A stretch of 64,000 nucleotides of DNA from NCBI GenBank assembly GCA_000719695.1, contig JOHN01000013.1, forward strand, positions 124,001 through 188,000. The letters are read 5' to 3'. The notes beneath the pieces are model-generated. The model did no database searches. It saw only the letters and a list, made by a program, of their open reading frames with translations, and was not told where the DNA came from. This stretch comes from Streptomyces sp. NRRL F-6131. GTDB lineage: Bacteria > Actinomycetota > Actinomycetes > Streptomycetales > Streptomycetaceae. A program made the translations under genes and the position numbers. Positions 39,001 to 46,780 of the stretch are shown in pieces; the stretch's first letter is position 1, and every line of letters begins with the position of its first letter.

Positions 39001-40108
39001 TCTGGTGGGCGGTCAGCTGTCCCTGTGGGCGCGCGACAACGTCACCGGCGCGATCCACAGCTACCCGCTGAACCTCGGCGCCGACGGAAGTCCGACCAAC
39101 ACCCTGCCCGCCCCGGTCCGTGGCACCCTGGCCTCGGCCGTCACCGGCGCCCAGGGGCAACCGATGTGCGCGGACATCGACCACGGCGGCACGGCCAACG
39201 GGACCCCCGCGCAGCTCTGGGACTGCAACACCAGCAGTGCCCAGGTACTGTCCCGGTCCACCGACGGCGCGGTGCACATCCTCGGAAAGTGCCTGGACAT
39301 CAACCAGGGCACCACCTACAACGGCAGCACCATCCAGCTCTGGGAGTGCAACAGCTCCGGCGCCCAGAAGTGGGTCGACGGCCCCTACTCCGGAACCCTG
39401 CAGAACCCGCAGTCCGGCCGCTGCCTCGCGGTCTCCAATGCCGGCAACACCCCCGGCACCAGGCTGACGCTCTGGGACTGCCTGGGCGACGTCAGCCAGC
39501 GCTGGGTGCGCCCGGCCCAACAGGCCGTCCTCGCACCCGGCTTCAGCAGCACCGCGTTCCCCGGGCTGGAGTCCCCCGGTGACATCAACGGCGACGGCAA
39601 TCCCGACCTGATCGCCACGGCCGACCAAGGCACCCTGTACCAGCTCCTGGGCACCCAGCCGAGCAACGCCCTGGCCCAGTTCACCTCGCCCCGGAGCCTG
39701 CCCACCGCCGCACCCGCCGTCCACAACATCGCCTCTATGCACGGCGCGGGCCGGTGCCTGGACAACTGGGGTGCCCAGAACGGCGGTGACCTGCGCCTGT
39801 ACGACTGCTGGAACGGCCCCAACCAGAAGTTCACCTTCGCCACCGACGGCACGCTGCGCACCGGCGGCCGCTGCGTCTCCACCAAGGACAACGGGCTCGG
39901 CTGGGGCACCACCGCAGCCATCGCCGACTGCACGGGCGCCGGCGGCCAGATCTGGACCTATCGGACCGACGGCAGCCTCTACAACCCGGCCGGCAACGTC
40001 TGCCTGGAGCTGCCCGGAATGCAGGACGCCAACGCCATGGTCGTCGGTGTCTGGGGCTGCGCCAACTACGCCCACCACCGCTGGAACCTCTTCCGCGCCA
40101 ACCCCTGA
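36089..40108 (+). CDS. Large secreted ricin-B/FG-GAP protein, partner of the YD-repeat gene
   Basis: The 1339-residue protein begins with a signal peptide (RLARRLALISAVGGLLLGATG, cleavage near ATA-AD). The N-terminal 520 residues form a beta-rich region of the kind that precedes YD/RHS genes in streptomycetes (WPLFIDPPF, YRSYFELNTTYL). Ig-like stretches follow, then an FG-GAP-like part (GDLDYDGTPDLVVP). A ricin-B domain lies at about 1024-1140 (CADIDHGGTANG, CLDINQG), an FG-GAP repeat GDINGDGNPDLIAT at about 1165, and a second ricin-B domain at 1218-1338 (CLDNWGAQNG). It probably binds carbohydrate outside the cell and may work with the divergent YD protein, with which it shares lectin modules. 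No catalytic motif was found. Confidence 0.82.
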   Translation: MGEPLISRSHHSGVRLARRLALISAVGGLLLGATGPATAADERSSAAPPGGTAVAELPDPAPGNATQAARLKARSTGKPVTVDELTTETSLTVAEPNGKLTVTTHLQAARIERNGSWTDVDARLRKNGDGTWSPEATPSGVTLSGGGTGPLATLTDREGKSLAVTFPMRLPKPVVQGSNALYPNVLPGVDLRVDVSEQGAVREVLIVKDAKAAANPALKSLRLATTTKGLTVTTEADGSLTAKAGDGRAAFIAPAPFMWDSATTAAPVASALSPEARATAAAEHPSEQQTGTGPSTADGPGQGSRVRPIAVRADSEAITLVPDAGLLGGKDTVWPLFIDPPFQPLPTMGTNHYAQVKKGCPSTPLYDKPQDKGQGVGFQHYDSDCYGMYRSYFELNTTYLKPNMYIDNAKMVFTETYGADWNCNTPYSITLKWTGAIGGGTDWNHQPGVIGDVETKEATSASPTGGCGSKVYRFDATDEVRSLAQQDADNWTVGLFGDESGDVNKNGFMRFGNNPSLVVTYDIAPNTPGSQYIDPWPINPGGYGCDGAQPGWVGRTVLTGNGNSDITLHAWGSTPMPSTNITLGFHVWDNMTDGGNGQPYTTGWPPSQTINGAGWGNANISIPVSDGHQYGWNAWATDGVLNSPTSGTCHFNVDTSPPSLAQFGSLQAFPPLGSGIKPTGHAGDQGTTIRVSSTDPTPGGCNRQNCIKSGVWGFQYSLDDNIPASGANTVWVTSDANGSASADIPVALNPDQWGTHRLYVRAFDAAGNTQPQAAVYDFYAPWNPASKVVAGDLDYDGTPDLVVPAADGSLTLLPGNADFTAQPGTASTQAHSPEGDSWNNYLIAHRGSTIDQSVDDLFAYNKGTRKLYLYRNDAAHVPQGTAGHFNLTAGVSQIYNSTSLCHPARPGAIGNISQMTAVSPTPAVSGRPNLVTVEDGHLWYYRASTLAGCMLEEGKDIGTGDWSGVTLLSPGLVGGQLSLWARDNVTGAIHSYPLNLGADGSPTNTLPAPVRGTLASAVTGAQGQPMCADIDHGGTANGTPAQLWDCNTSSAQVLSRSTDGAVHILGKCLDINQGTTYNGSTIQLWECNSSGAQKWVDGPYSGTLQNPQSGRCLAVSNAGNTPGTRLTLWDCLGDVSQRWVRPAQQAVLAPGFSSTAFPGLESPGDINGDGNPDLIATADQGTLYQLLGTQPSNALAQFTSPRSLPTAAPAVHNIASMHGAGRCLDNWGAQNGGDLRLYDCWNGPNQKFTFATDGTLRTGGRCVSTKDNGLGWGTTAAIADCTGAGGQIWTYRTDGSLYNPAGNVCLELPGMQDANAMVVGVWGCANYAHHRWNLFRANP

Positions 40109-40125
40109 CCCCACCCGCACCATCC

Positions 40126-40159
40126 CCGGGCCCGCGATGCCACCGCATCGCGGGCCCGG
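40126..40159. terminator. Bidirectional terminator
   Basis: A perfect 15-bp stem (40126-40140 with 40145-40159), loop CACC, between convergent genes. Confidence 0.85.
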
Positions 40160-40176
40160 CCCGTTCGTCCCGGCGG

Positions 40177-41172
40177 TCAGTTCTTGGGCACCAGGGTGTT
40201 CTCGTTGCGGCGGCCGGCCGCGAAGTCGTCGACGTTGCGGACGGTGGCGTCGACGATCTGGCCGACCGCGGTGCGGGTGAAGTACGCCTGGTGCGAGGTG
40301 ACCAGCACCTGGGGGAAGGTGACCAGCCGGGCGAGCACGTCGTCGGCGATGCCCTCGATCGAGCGGTCGGTGAAGAAGACGCCGGTCTCCTCCTCGTAGA
40401 CGTCCAGGCCGACCCCGGCGAGCCGGCCCGCCCGGAGGGTCTCGACCAGGGCGGCGCTGTCCACCAATCCGCCGCGGCTGGAGTTGACCAGGATCGCGTC
40501 GTCCTTCATCCGGGCCAGTGCCGCCGCGTCGATCAGGTGGTGGGTGGCCGGGAGGAGGGGGACGTGCAGGCTGACCAGGTCGGAGCGGGAGAGCAGCTCG
40601 GGCAGCTCGGTGTAGGCCATGCCGAGGTCGAGGCAGGCCGGGTTCTCGGCGATGTCCCAGCCCAGCAGCTCGGTGCCGAATCCGGCCGCGATCCGGGCGA
40701 AGCACTCGCCGATCTTGCCGGTGCCGATCACGCCGACGGTCATCCCGTGGATGTCCCGGCCGAGCAGGCCGTCCAGCCGGAAGTCGAACTCGCGGCTGCG
40801 GGAGGCGGCCCGGGTGAGCCGCCGGTTGACGGCCAGCGCCAGCGTCCAGGCGTGCTCGGCGACCGCGTACGGGCTGTAGTGGGAGACCCGGGCGACGGTC
40901 AGGCCCAGGTCGGCGGCGGCCGCCAGGTCGATGTTGTTGAAGCCGGTGGAGCGCTGGGCGATCAGCTTGGTCCCGCCCTCGGCGAGCAGGGTGAGGGTCT
41001 CGGCGTCGAGTTCGGCGTTGACGCTGCTGCTGACGGCGGGGCGGCCGGCGGCCAGCGGGGCGGTGTCGCGGTTGAGGAAGACGGAGAGGCAGCGCAGCTC
41101 GTGCCGGTCCGCGAACGCCCGCTCCAGCAGCGGCCGCTCGTCGGCCTGCACGCCGTACGCCAGGATCTCCAT
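40177..41172 (-). CDS. D-lactate dehydrogenase-family 2-hydroxyacid dehydrogenase
   Basis: The 331-residue enzyme has the NAD-binding GVIGTGKIG (about residue 145) and the catalytic set of D-2-hydroxyacid dehydrogenases: Arg in VNSSRGGLVD, Glu in DVYEEE and His in VTSHQAYFT. The overall pattern (RSTGFNNIDL, YSPYAVAEHA) is closest to LdhA-type D-lactate dehydrogenases, which reduce pyruvate with NADH. The start ATG is at 41172. It is monocistronic and divergent from melC. Confidence 0.92.
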   Translation of the reverse strand: MEILAYGVQADERPLLERAFADRHELRCLSVFLNRDTAPLAAGRPAVSSSVNAELDAETLTLLAEGGTKLIAQRSTGFNNIDLAAAADLGLTVARVSHYSPYAVAEHAWTLALAVNRRLTRAASRSREFDFRLDGLLGRDIHGMTVGVIGTGKIGECFARIAAGFGTELLGWDIAENPACLDLGMAYTELPELLSRSDLVSLHVPLLPATHHLIDAAALARMKDDAILVNSSRGGLVDSAALVETLRAGRLAGVGLDVYEEETGVFFTDRSIEGIADDVLARLVTFPQVLVTSHQAYFTRTAVGQIVDATVRNVDDFAAGRRNENTLVPKN

Positions 41173-41371
41173 CGTCTGCTCCCTCCGGTGCCCGCCCCGG
41201 CCCGTGCCGGTCCACCGGCCACGCTAGCCCGCCGCGGCGGGGCCCGCCGTGCGCGCCCCGCCGGGGGTGTTCGCTGCGTGATCGGCGAGTGACTGAAGAT
41301 GACCGAATTTGTACGCAACCCTCCCCACCCCCGCCGATCGGCTGTTCCGTAGGTCAACAAGGCTTGCGAGC

Positions 41372-41428
41372 ATCGAAATCGGTGATTCGATCAAGGAATC
41401 ACCTTCGTTTAACGGTTAACCAACCGTT
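41372..41428. promoter_or_regulatory. Palindromes in the melC upstream region
   Basis: The 305-base stretch 41173-41477 has no gene. Its right part is AT-rich and holds three dyads: ATCGAA/TTCGAT (41372-41377, 41386-41391), GGTGATTC/GAATCACC with a 7-base spacer (41381-41403), and AACGGTT/AACCGTT with an AACC spacer (41411-41428). The first two overlap, so they could compete. They lie 50-105 bases before melC1 and are candidate operator or activator sites for melanin control. Confidence 0.6.
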
Positions 41429-41477
41429 CGTGAACAGTGCCCGAACCACAGTTCCGGGCACCTGAGGGGGTATCACC

Positions 41478-41888
41478 ATGTCCGAGGACACCCACGCCAC
41501 GGAGTTGACGCGTCGACGGATGCTCCAGGGGGCCGCGGCCGCCCTGACCGTCGCCACCGGGACCGTCGTGATCGGCCTGGCCGGTCCGGGCGGCGGCGCG
41601 GCCACCGCCGCCGACCCCGGTGCGTCCGACAGCTTCGACGAGGTCTTCCAGGGCCGCCGGATCCAGGGCCGGCCGGTCAGCGGGGGGAGCCACCACCACG
41701 GCGGCGGCGCCGGCACCGGCTACGAGGTGCGGATCGACGGCGACGAGCTGCACATGATGCGCAACGCCGACGGCACCTGGATCAGTGTCGTGAACCACTA
41801 CCAGACCTTCGCCACGCCGCGCGCGCTGGCCCGGGCCGCCGTCAACGACCTCCAGGGCGCGACGCTCGTGCCGGTCGTCACCGTCTGA
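41478..41888 (+). CDS. melC1: Tyrosinase copper chaperone MelC1
   Basis: The 136-residue protein has a twin-arginine signal ([18 protein letters not shown]) and a short basic domain with a His cluster ([10 protein letters not shown]) that donates copper. MelC1 binds apo-MelC2, helps load its copper and carries it through the Tat pathway. [19 protein letters not shown] and [21 protein letters not shown] segments are typical. It lies 53 bases upstream of melC2, forming the classic two-gene operon. Confidence 0.95.
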   Translation: MSEDTHATELTRRRMLQGAAAALTVATGTVVIGLAGPGGGAATAADPGASDSFDEVFQGRRIQGRPVSGGSHHHGGGAGTGYEVRIDGDELHMMRNADGTWISVVNHYQTFATPRALARAAVNDLQGATLVPVVTV

Positions 41889-41941
41889 TTCCGGCCACTC
41901 GCCCACCGCGACCGACCACCACCACAAGAGGGGGGACTCAC

Positions 41942-42769
41942 ATGGGAGTCCGCAAGAACCAGGCGACCCTGACGGCCCAGGAGAAGCGCGCGTTCGTCAA
42001 CGCCGTGCTGGCGCTCAAGGCCAACGGCGGCTACGACCCGTTCGTCACCACGCACAACCAGTTCATCCTGAGCGACGTCGACAACGGCGAGCGCACCGGG
42101 CACCGCTCGCCCTCCTTCCTGCCCTGGCACCGCCAGTACCTGCTGGAGTTCGAGGCGGCGCTGCAGGCCATCGACCCGAGCGTCAACCTCCCGTACTGGG
42201 ACTGGACGGCCGACCGCTCCGCCACCTCCGGCATCTGGGGCGCCGACTTCATGGGCGGCAACGGCCGCAGCAGCGACGGCCAGGTCACCACCGGCCCGTT
42301 CGCCTTCTCCGGCGGCAACTGGCGGCTCAACGTCAACACCGACAGCCGCACCTACCTGCGCCGCCAGCTCGGCACCGGGGTCGCCCAGCTGCCCAGCCGC
42401 ACCGACACCGAGTCGGTGCTGGCCATCACCACCTACGACGCCGCGCCGTGGAACAGCTCCTCGTCGGGCTTCCGCAACGCCCTGGAGGGGTGGCGCGGGG
42501 TCAACCTGCACAACCGGGTGCACGTCTGGGTGGGCGGCCAGATGGCCACCGGCATGTCGCCCAACGACCCGGTCTTCTGGCTGCACCACTGTTTCGTCGA
42601 CAAGCTCTGGTCCGAGTGGCAGCGGCGCAACCCCACCAGGACCTACCTGCCGACGGCCGGCACGCCCGACGTGATCGACCTCAACGACCGGATGAAGCCG
42701 TGGAACACGGTGACCCCGGCCGACCTGCTCGACCACAGCGGCAAGTACACCTACGACACCGGCTTCTGA
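41942..42769 (+). CDS. melC2: Tyrosinase MelC2
   Basis: The 275-residue type 3 copper enzyme oxidises tyrosine to dopaquinone, the first step of melanin. All six copper ligands are present at the positions of the structurally known Streptomyces enzyme: His38, His54, His63 (CuA) and His190, His194, His216 (CuB, in HNRVH and WLHHCFVD). It has no signal peptide of its own and depends on MelC1 for export. The ATG at 41942 follows GAGGGGG. Confidence 0.97.
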   Translation: MGVRKNQATLTAQEKRAFVNAVLALKANGGYDPFVTTHNQFILSDVDNGERTGHRSPSFLPWHRQYLLEFEAALQAIDPSVNLPYWDWTADRSATSGIWGADFMGGNGRSSDGQVTTGPFAFSGGNWRLNVNTDSRTYLRRQLGTGVAQLPSRTDTESVLAITTYDAAPWNSSSSGFRNALEGWRGVNLHNRVHVWVGGQMATGMSPNDPVFWLHHCFVDKLWSEWQRRNPTRTYLPTAGTPDVIDLNDRMKPWNTVTPADLLDHSGKYTYDTGF

Positions 42770-42848
42770 TCGGGCACGGCACCGGCTGCTGATCGGCCGG
42801 TCCGTCGCAGGTCCGGTTCCGCTCCCGGTGGGGCAGCCGCCGCGAACG

Positions 42849-42887
42849 GCCCCGGCCCCCGAGGCTCGCGCTCTCGGGGGCCGGGGC
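42849..42887. terminator. Terminator between melC2 and pfkA
   Basis: A perfect 15-bp stem (42849-42863 with 42873-42887) with a 9-base loop, between convergent genes. Confidence 0.85.
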
Positions 42888-42911
42888 TCCGGACCGTACG
42901 GGGGCGGGCGG

Positions 42912-43937
42912 TCAGATGACCGTCTCGGCCTCCAGGTAGCGGTCGGCCGGCACGGTCTTCAGCTCGGCCACCGCCTCGCCCAGCGGCACCAGGCTGATGT
43001 TGGTGCCCTGGAGCGCGGTGATGTGCCCGAAGGCGCCCTTGTGCACGGCCTCCACGGCGTGCCAGCCGAAGCGGGTGGCGAGCACCCGGTCGTAGGCGGT
43101 CGGGGTGCCGCCGCGCTGGGTGTGGCCGAGGATCACCGGACGGGCCTCCTTGCCGAGCCGGTGCTCCAGCTCGCGGGAGAGCTGGGTGGCGATGCCGGTG
43201 AACCGCTCGTGGCCGTAGATGTCCCGGCTGCCCTCCTCCCAGTGCATGGAGCCGGGCTCGGGCTTGGCGCCCTCGGCGCAGACCACGATGGCGAACTTCT
43301 TCTGGCGGTCGAAGCGCTCCCGGACGACGGCGGTGAGCTTCTCGATGTGGAACGGGCGCTCCGGCACGACGATCGCGTGCGCGCCCGCGGCCATGCCCGC
43401 GTTCAGGGCGATCCAGCCGGTGTGCCGGCCCATGACCTCGACGACCATGACGCGCTGGTGCGACTCGGCCGTGGTCTTCAGCCGGTCCAGCGCCTCGGTG
43501 GCGACCGACACGGCGGTGTCGAAGCCGAAGGTGACGTCGGTGCAGGCGATGTCGTTGTCGATGGTCTTCGGCACGCCGACGATCGGCAGGCCCGCGTCGC
43601 TCATCAGCTTGGCGGCCTTCAGGGTGCCCTCGCCGCCGATCGGGATCACCGCGTCCAGGCCGAGGTCCGCGCAGTACTGCTTGGCGCGCTCGACGCCGTC
43701 GCGCAGGTGGCTCGGCTGGACCCGGGAGGACCCGAGGATCGTGCCGCCCTGGGCGAGGATGCCGCTCACCGAGTCGAGGGTCAGGGGCCGGTGGTGTCCT
43801 TCCAGGAACCCGCGCCAGCCGTCCTCGAACCCGATGATCTCGTCGCCGTGGTCGACCACCCCCCGGTGGACCACGGACCGGATCACCGCGTTCAGGCCGG
43901 GGCAGTCACCGCCGCTGGTCAGCACTCCAATACGCAT
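42912..43937 (-). CDS. pfkA: 6-phosphofructokinase
   Basis: The 341-residue glycolytic enzyme shows GGDCPGLN (ATP site), IGGEGTL (residues 100-106), PKTIDNDI with the catalytic Asp (about 123-130) and MGRHTGW. Length and motifs match actinobacterial group III phosphofructokinases. GGEGT has Gly104, the residue associated with ATP rather than pyrophosphate use, so an ATP-dependent enzyme is expected. The ATG 43937 is preceded by CGGGAG. Confidence 0.95.
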   Translation of the reverse strand: MRIGVLTSGGDCPGLNAVIRSVVHRGVVDHGDEIIGFEDGWRGFLEGHHRPLTLDSVSGILAQGGTILGSSRVQPSHLRDGVERAKQYCADLGLDAVIPIGGEGTLKAAKLMSDAGLPIVGVPKTIDNDIACTDVTFGFDTAVSVATEALDRLKTTAESHQRVMVVEVMGRHTGWIALNAGMAAGAHAIVVPERPFHIEKLTAVVRERFDRQKKFAIVVCAEGAKPEPGSMHWEEGSRDIYGHERFTGIATQLSRELEHRLGKEARPVILGHTQRGGTPTAYDRVLATRFGWHAVEAVHKGAFGHITALQGTNISLVPLGEAVAELKTVPADRYLEAETVI

Positions 43938-44305
43938 TGCTTTGCAACTCCCGAGCAGAACCGAGGAACGGCCGGACTACAGGCTGGGACGACGGACCGC
44001 CACCGTAACGAGCCGATCCCACGCCGGGTTGGCGCGGAGGTGACCGTCGGGTGAAGGACCGGCCGATCCGGACAGAACATCCGGAACCGGCCGTGGAGTC
44101 GAGCATACGGCGCCTGCGTCCGGCCGGGCAGGAGCCGACGCGGGAGCGGCGTCGTCGACGCCCCCGCGTGGAAGTACAGCCTGCTGCCGAGGAGGGTGTG
44201 CAGCCGGCGGCCCCGTGACGGGGCAGCCCCATTGTCGTACGTCCCGGCCCGCCCGGGGAGCCCGTGACCGCATCGCGGGCACCGGACGGGCGGACCGGGG
44301 GCGTC
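43938..44305. promoter_or_regulatory. Gene-free region upstream of pfkA and downstream of gatD
   Basis: This 368-base stretch should hold the pfkA promoter and the gatD 3' end. The only structured element I see is a pair of TCCGGA sites 13 bases apart (44067-44072 and 44080-44085), plus a weak CCCC/GGGG hairpin near 44213. No ORF with convincing coding character. Confidence 0.4.
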
Positions 44306-45034
44306 CTACGCGGGGCGCGAAGTGGCCGCGATGCGCTCGGTGCGCAACGCGTCGTACCAGGTGGTGTCGGCCGGCGGCAGGGCGTTCACGTCCAGCGCCA
44401 GCTTGATCAGCATGTCCGCGACGGCGGGGTTGCGCGCCATCACCGGACCGTGCAGGTAGGTGCCGAAGACGGTGTCCCGCCAGGCGCCCTCGGTGCCGTC
44501 GCCGGTGCCGTTGCCCCGGCCGGCGGTGACCCGGGCCAGCGGGCTGACGCCCTGGCCGAGGTGGGTCACGCCCTGGTGGTTCTCGAAACCGGTCAGCTGC
44601 GGCAGCGCGAGCCGCGGGTCCACGTCGGCCAGCACGTCGCCGACGCAGCGCTCGCCCTCGCCGCGGGCGGTCCACACGTCCAGCAGGCCCAGGCCGGGCT
44701 CGCGCTGGCCGAGGTCGTTGATGAACTCGTGGCCGAGGATCTGGTAGCCGGCGCAGACCGCGAAGATGATCGCGCCGTTCTCGGACGCCCGGACCAGCCC
44801 GGAGTCGTTGCGCAGCCGCTCGGCGGCCAGTCGCTGCGGACGGTCCTCGCCGCCGCCGATCAGGTAGATGTCCCCGCTGGTGGGCACCGACTGGTCGGAG
44901 CGGACGTCGATCCGGGTCACGTTGAGATGGCGCTGGCGGGCCCGGCGCTCCACGACCAGGGCGTTGCCCCGGTCGCCGTAGGTGCTGAGCAGGTCGGGGT
45001 AGACCCAGACCACGCGCAGGCTGCTCTCACTCAT
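44306..45034 (-). CDS. gatD: Lipid II isoglutaminyl synthase, glutaminase subunit
   Basis: The 242-residue CobB/CobQ-type class I glutamine amidotransferase has its nucleophile Cys94 in FAVCAGYQILG and the catalytic His in GTYLHGPV. It releases ammonia that the MurT partner uses to amidate the D-glutamate of lipid II to isoglutamine. It is encoded 64 bases after murT on the same strand, the usual pairing. Confidence 0.93.
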   Translation of the reverse strand: MSESSLRVVWVYPDLLSTYGDRGNALVVERRARQRHLNVTRIDVRSDQSVPTSGDIYLIGGGEDRPQRLAAERLRNDSGLVRASENGAIIFAVCAGYQILGHEFINDLGQREPGLGLLDVWTARGEGERCVGDVLADVDPRLALPQLTGFENHQGVTHLGQGVSPLARVTAGRGNGTGDGTEGAWRDTVFGTYLHGPVMARNPAVADMLIKLALDVNALPPADTTWYDALRTERIAATSRPA

Positions 45035-45098
45035 CCTCGAAGGCCTTCCATGACGTACGTGCGGTGGGCTGCTGGGGGCTGCGGGTGCCGCTCCGGCA

Positions 45099-46361
45099 TC
45101 AGCCGGCCACGACCTTCCGCAGCTGCTGGAAGGCGGTGTAGTTGGCGATCGCCTCGATCCGGCCGGGCGGGGCCATCCGGACGGCCTGCTCCAGCGACTC
45201 CACCACGTGGAACTGCAGCCCGGCCACCTCCAGGCGCACCGCCAGGTCCAGCTTGCGCTGGCCCAGCACGAAGACCGGGTGTCCGGCCAGCCGCTCGTAG
45301 TCGACGTCCCACAGCCAGGAGGTGTCGGTGCCGTCCGCGTCGAGCGCGTTGACCGAGAGCACCACCGGGGTGGGCGGGCCGTCGATCAGCGAGAAGGTCT
45401 CCAGCCAGCCGGCCGGGTTCTTGGCCAGCAGCAGCCTGATGTCACGGCCCTGGTACTGCACCACGTCGTAGCGGCCGGCCACCGCGGTGACGCCGCGCAT
45501 CCGCTCCAGGGCGACCTGCGGGGAGACGCCGAACACGGCGGCGACCGCGGCCGAGCTGGTGGCGTTGGCCAGGTTGGCCCGGCCGGGCAGCTGGAGCTGG
45601 ATCGGCCAGGCGCCGCGCTGCGGGTCGATCACGTGGGTGCCCTGGAGCGCCCAGTGCGGGTTGGGGCGCCGGAAGCCGCACTCCTGGCAGAACCAGTCGT
45701 CGCCGGGGCGCTGCATCACACCGCCGCAGGCGGGGCAGGACCAGGCGTCCTCCTTCCACGCCTGTCCGGCGGCCACCCAGACCACCTTCTTGCAGGAGGA
45801 CGCGGCCCAGGTCACCAGCGGGTCGTCGGCGTTGGCGATGACCACGGCCTCGGTGTCCTGGAGGCCCTCGCGCCACTTCTCGGCCATCATCCGGGTCTCG
45901 GCGGCGCGGTCGAGCTGGTCGCGGGAGAGGTTGAGCAGGGCGATCGCCTTGGGACTGGTGTCCCGGGCGACCGTCGCCAGGTACTTCTCGTCGACCTCGA
46001 TGACGCCGAAGCGCGCCTCGGAGCCGCCGGCCAGGGCGGAGGTGATGCCGGCCGGCATGTTGGCGCCCAGGGCGTTGGAGACCACCGGGCCGGCGGCGCG
46101 CAGCGCCTCGGCGATCAGGCGGGTGGTCGTGGTCTTGCCGTTGGTGGCGCTGACCAGCACCACGTCCAGGTGGTCGGCGAGGGTGCCGAGCAGGTCGGGG
46201 TCGAGCCTGAGCGCGACCTTGCCGCCGATCACCGAGCCGCTGCCGCGCCCGGCCTTGCGGGACACGGCGGCGGCCACCTTGCCGGCGGTCACCGCGATCT
46301 TCGCGCGCGCCGGCAGCGAGGCGTCGCGTGCGCCTGTGGGCTCCGATTCGGTGCCTGCCAT
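45099..46361 (-). CDS. murT: Lipid II isoglutaminyl synthase, Mur-ligase-like subunit
   Basis: The 420-residue protein has a Mur ligase core with the P-loop SATNGKTTTTRLI (about residue 70-82) and an inserted zinc ribbon (CPACGG ... CQECGF), the hallmark of MurT. ATP-dependent activation of lipid II D-Glu is completed by ammonia from GatD. The C-terminal MurT domain (PVVLSVNALDADGTDTSWLWDVDYE) is intact. ATG 46361. Confidence 0.94.
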   Translation of the reverse strand: MAGTESEPTGARDASLPARAKIAVTAGKVAAAVSRKAGRGSGSVIGGKVALRLDPDLLGTLADHLDVVLVSATNGKTTTTRLIAEALRAAGPVVSNALGANMPAGITSALAGGSEARFGVIEVDEKYLATVARDTSPKAIALLNLSRDQLDRAAETRMMAEKWREGLQDTEAVVIANADDPLVTWAASSCKKVVWVAAGQAWKEDAWSCPACGGVMQRPGDDWFCQECGFRRPNPHWALQGTHVIDPQRGAWPIQLQLPGRANLANATSSAAVAAVFGVSPQVALERMRGVTAVAGRYDVVQYQGRDIRLLLAKNPAGWLETFSLIDGPPTPVVLSVNALDADGTDTSWLWDVDYERLAGHPVFVLGQRKLDLAVRLEVAGLQFHVVESLEQAVRMAPPGRIEAIANYTAFQQLRKVVAG

Positions 46362-46604
46362 GCTCAGTGGTTCCTCCTTGCTGCGGCACCGCCCGGGACC
46401 GGACTACGGGCCGTCGGACGGCGGGGACGGGGTCAGCCTACCGACTCCGCCGCCCGGCACGACGCCCCGGACCCCGCGCCGCCTGCTGCGACGTCCCGGG
46501 CGGGGCCGTCCGGGAGGGCCTGACGCGACGTCAGGATCGGCGGTGTACGGACGGGCCGTTCGCCGTCGGGGACGCGCAACCGGGGCGCGGCGGTTCCGCG
46601 CGCG

Positions 46605-46642
46605 CCCCGGGCCGGGCGGCGCGGGTGCCGCCCGGCCCGGGG
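46605..46642 (-). terminator. GC hairpin downstream of the ACT-GNAT gene
   Basis: A perfect 16-bp stem (46605-46620 with 46627-46642), loop GCGGGT. It lies in the 392-base gene-free stretch 46362-46753, which otherwise holds the presumed murT promoter and a 37-bp tandem repeat. Confidence 0.75.
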
Positions 46643-46696
46643 CCGGTGGGGTCCTTGGTGAGGGTGTGGTGAAGAAATGACCGGATGATGACCGGA

Positions 46697-46780
46697 TCTG
46701 CCCGGGAAGGCCCCGCTCCCGGCACCGGACGGGTCTGCCCGGGAAGGCCCCGCTCACCGCCCCGGACGGGTCTGCCAGGG
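46697..46780. repeat. 37-bp tandem repeat overlapping a gene end
   Basis: Units begin TCTGCCCGGGAAGGCCCCGC at 46697 and 46734, and a third partial unit starts at 46771, giving an exact 37-base period. The second unit contains the stop codon of the ACT-GNAT gene (46754-46756), so the first is a duplicated gene end. Confidence 0.9.
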
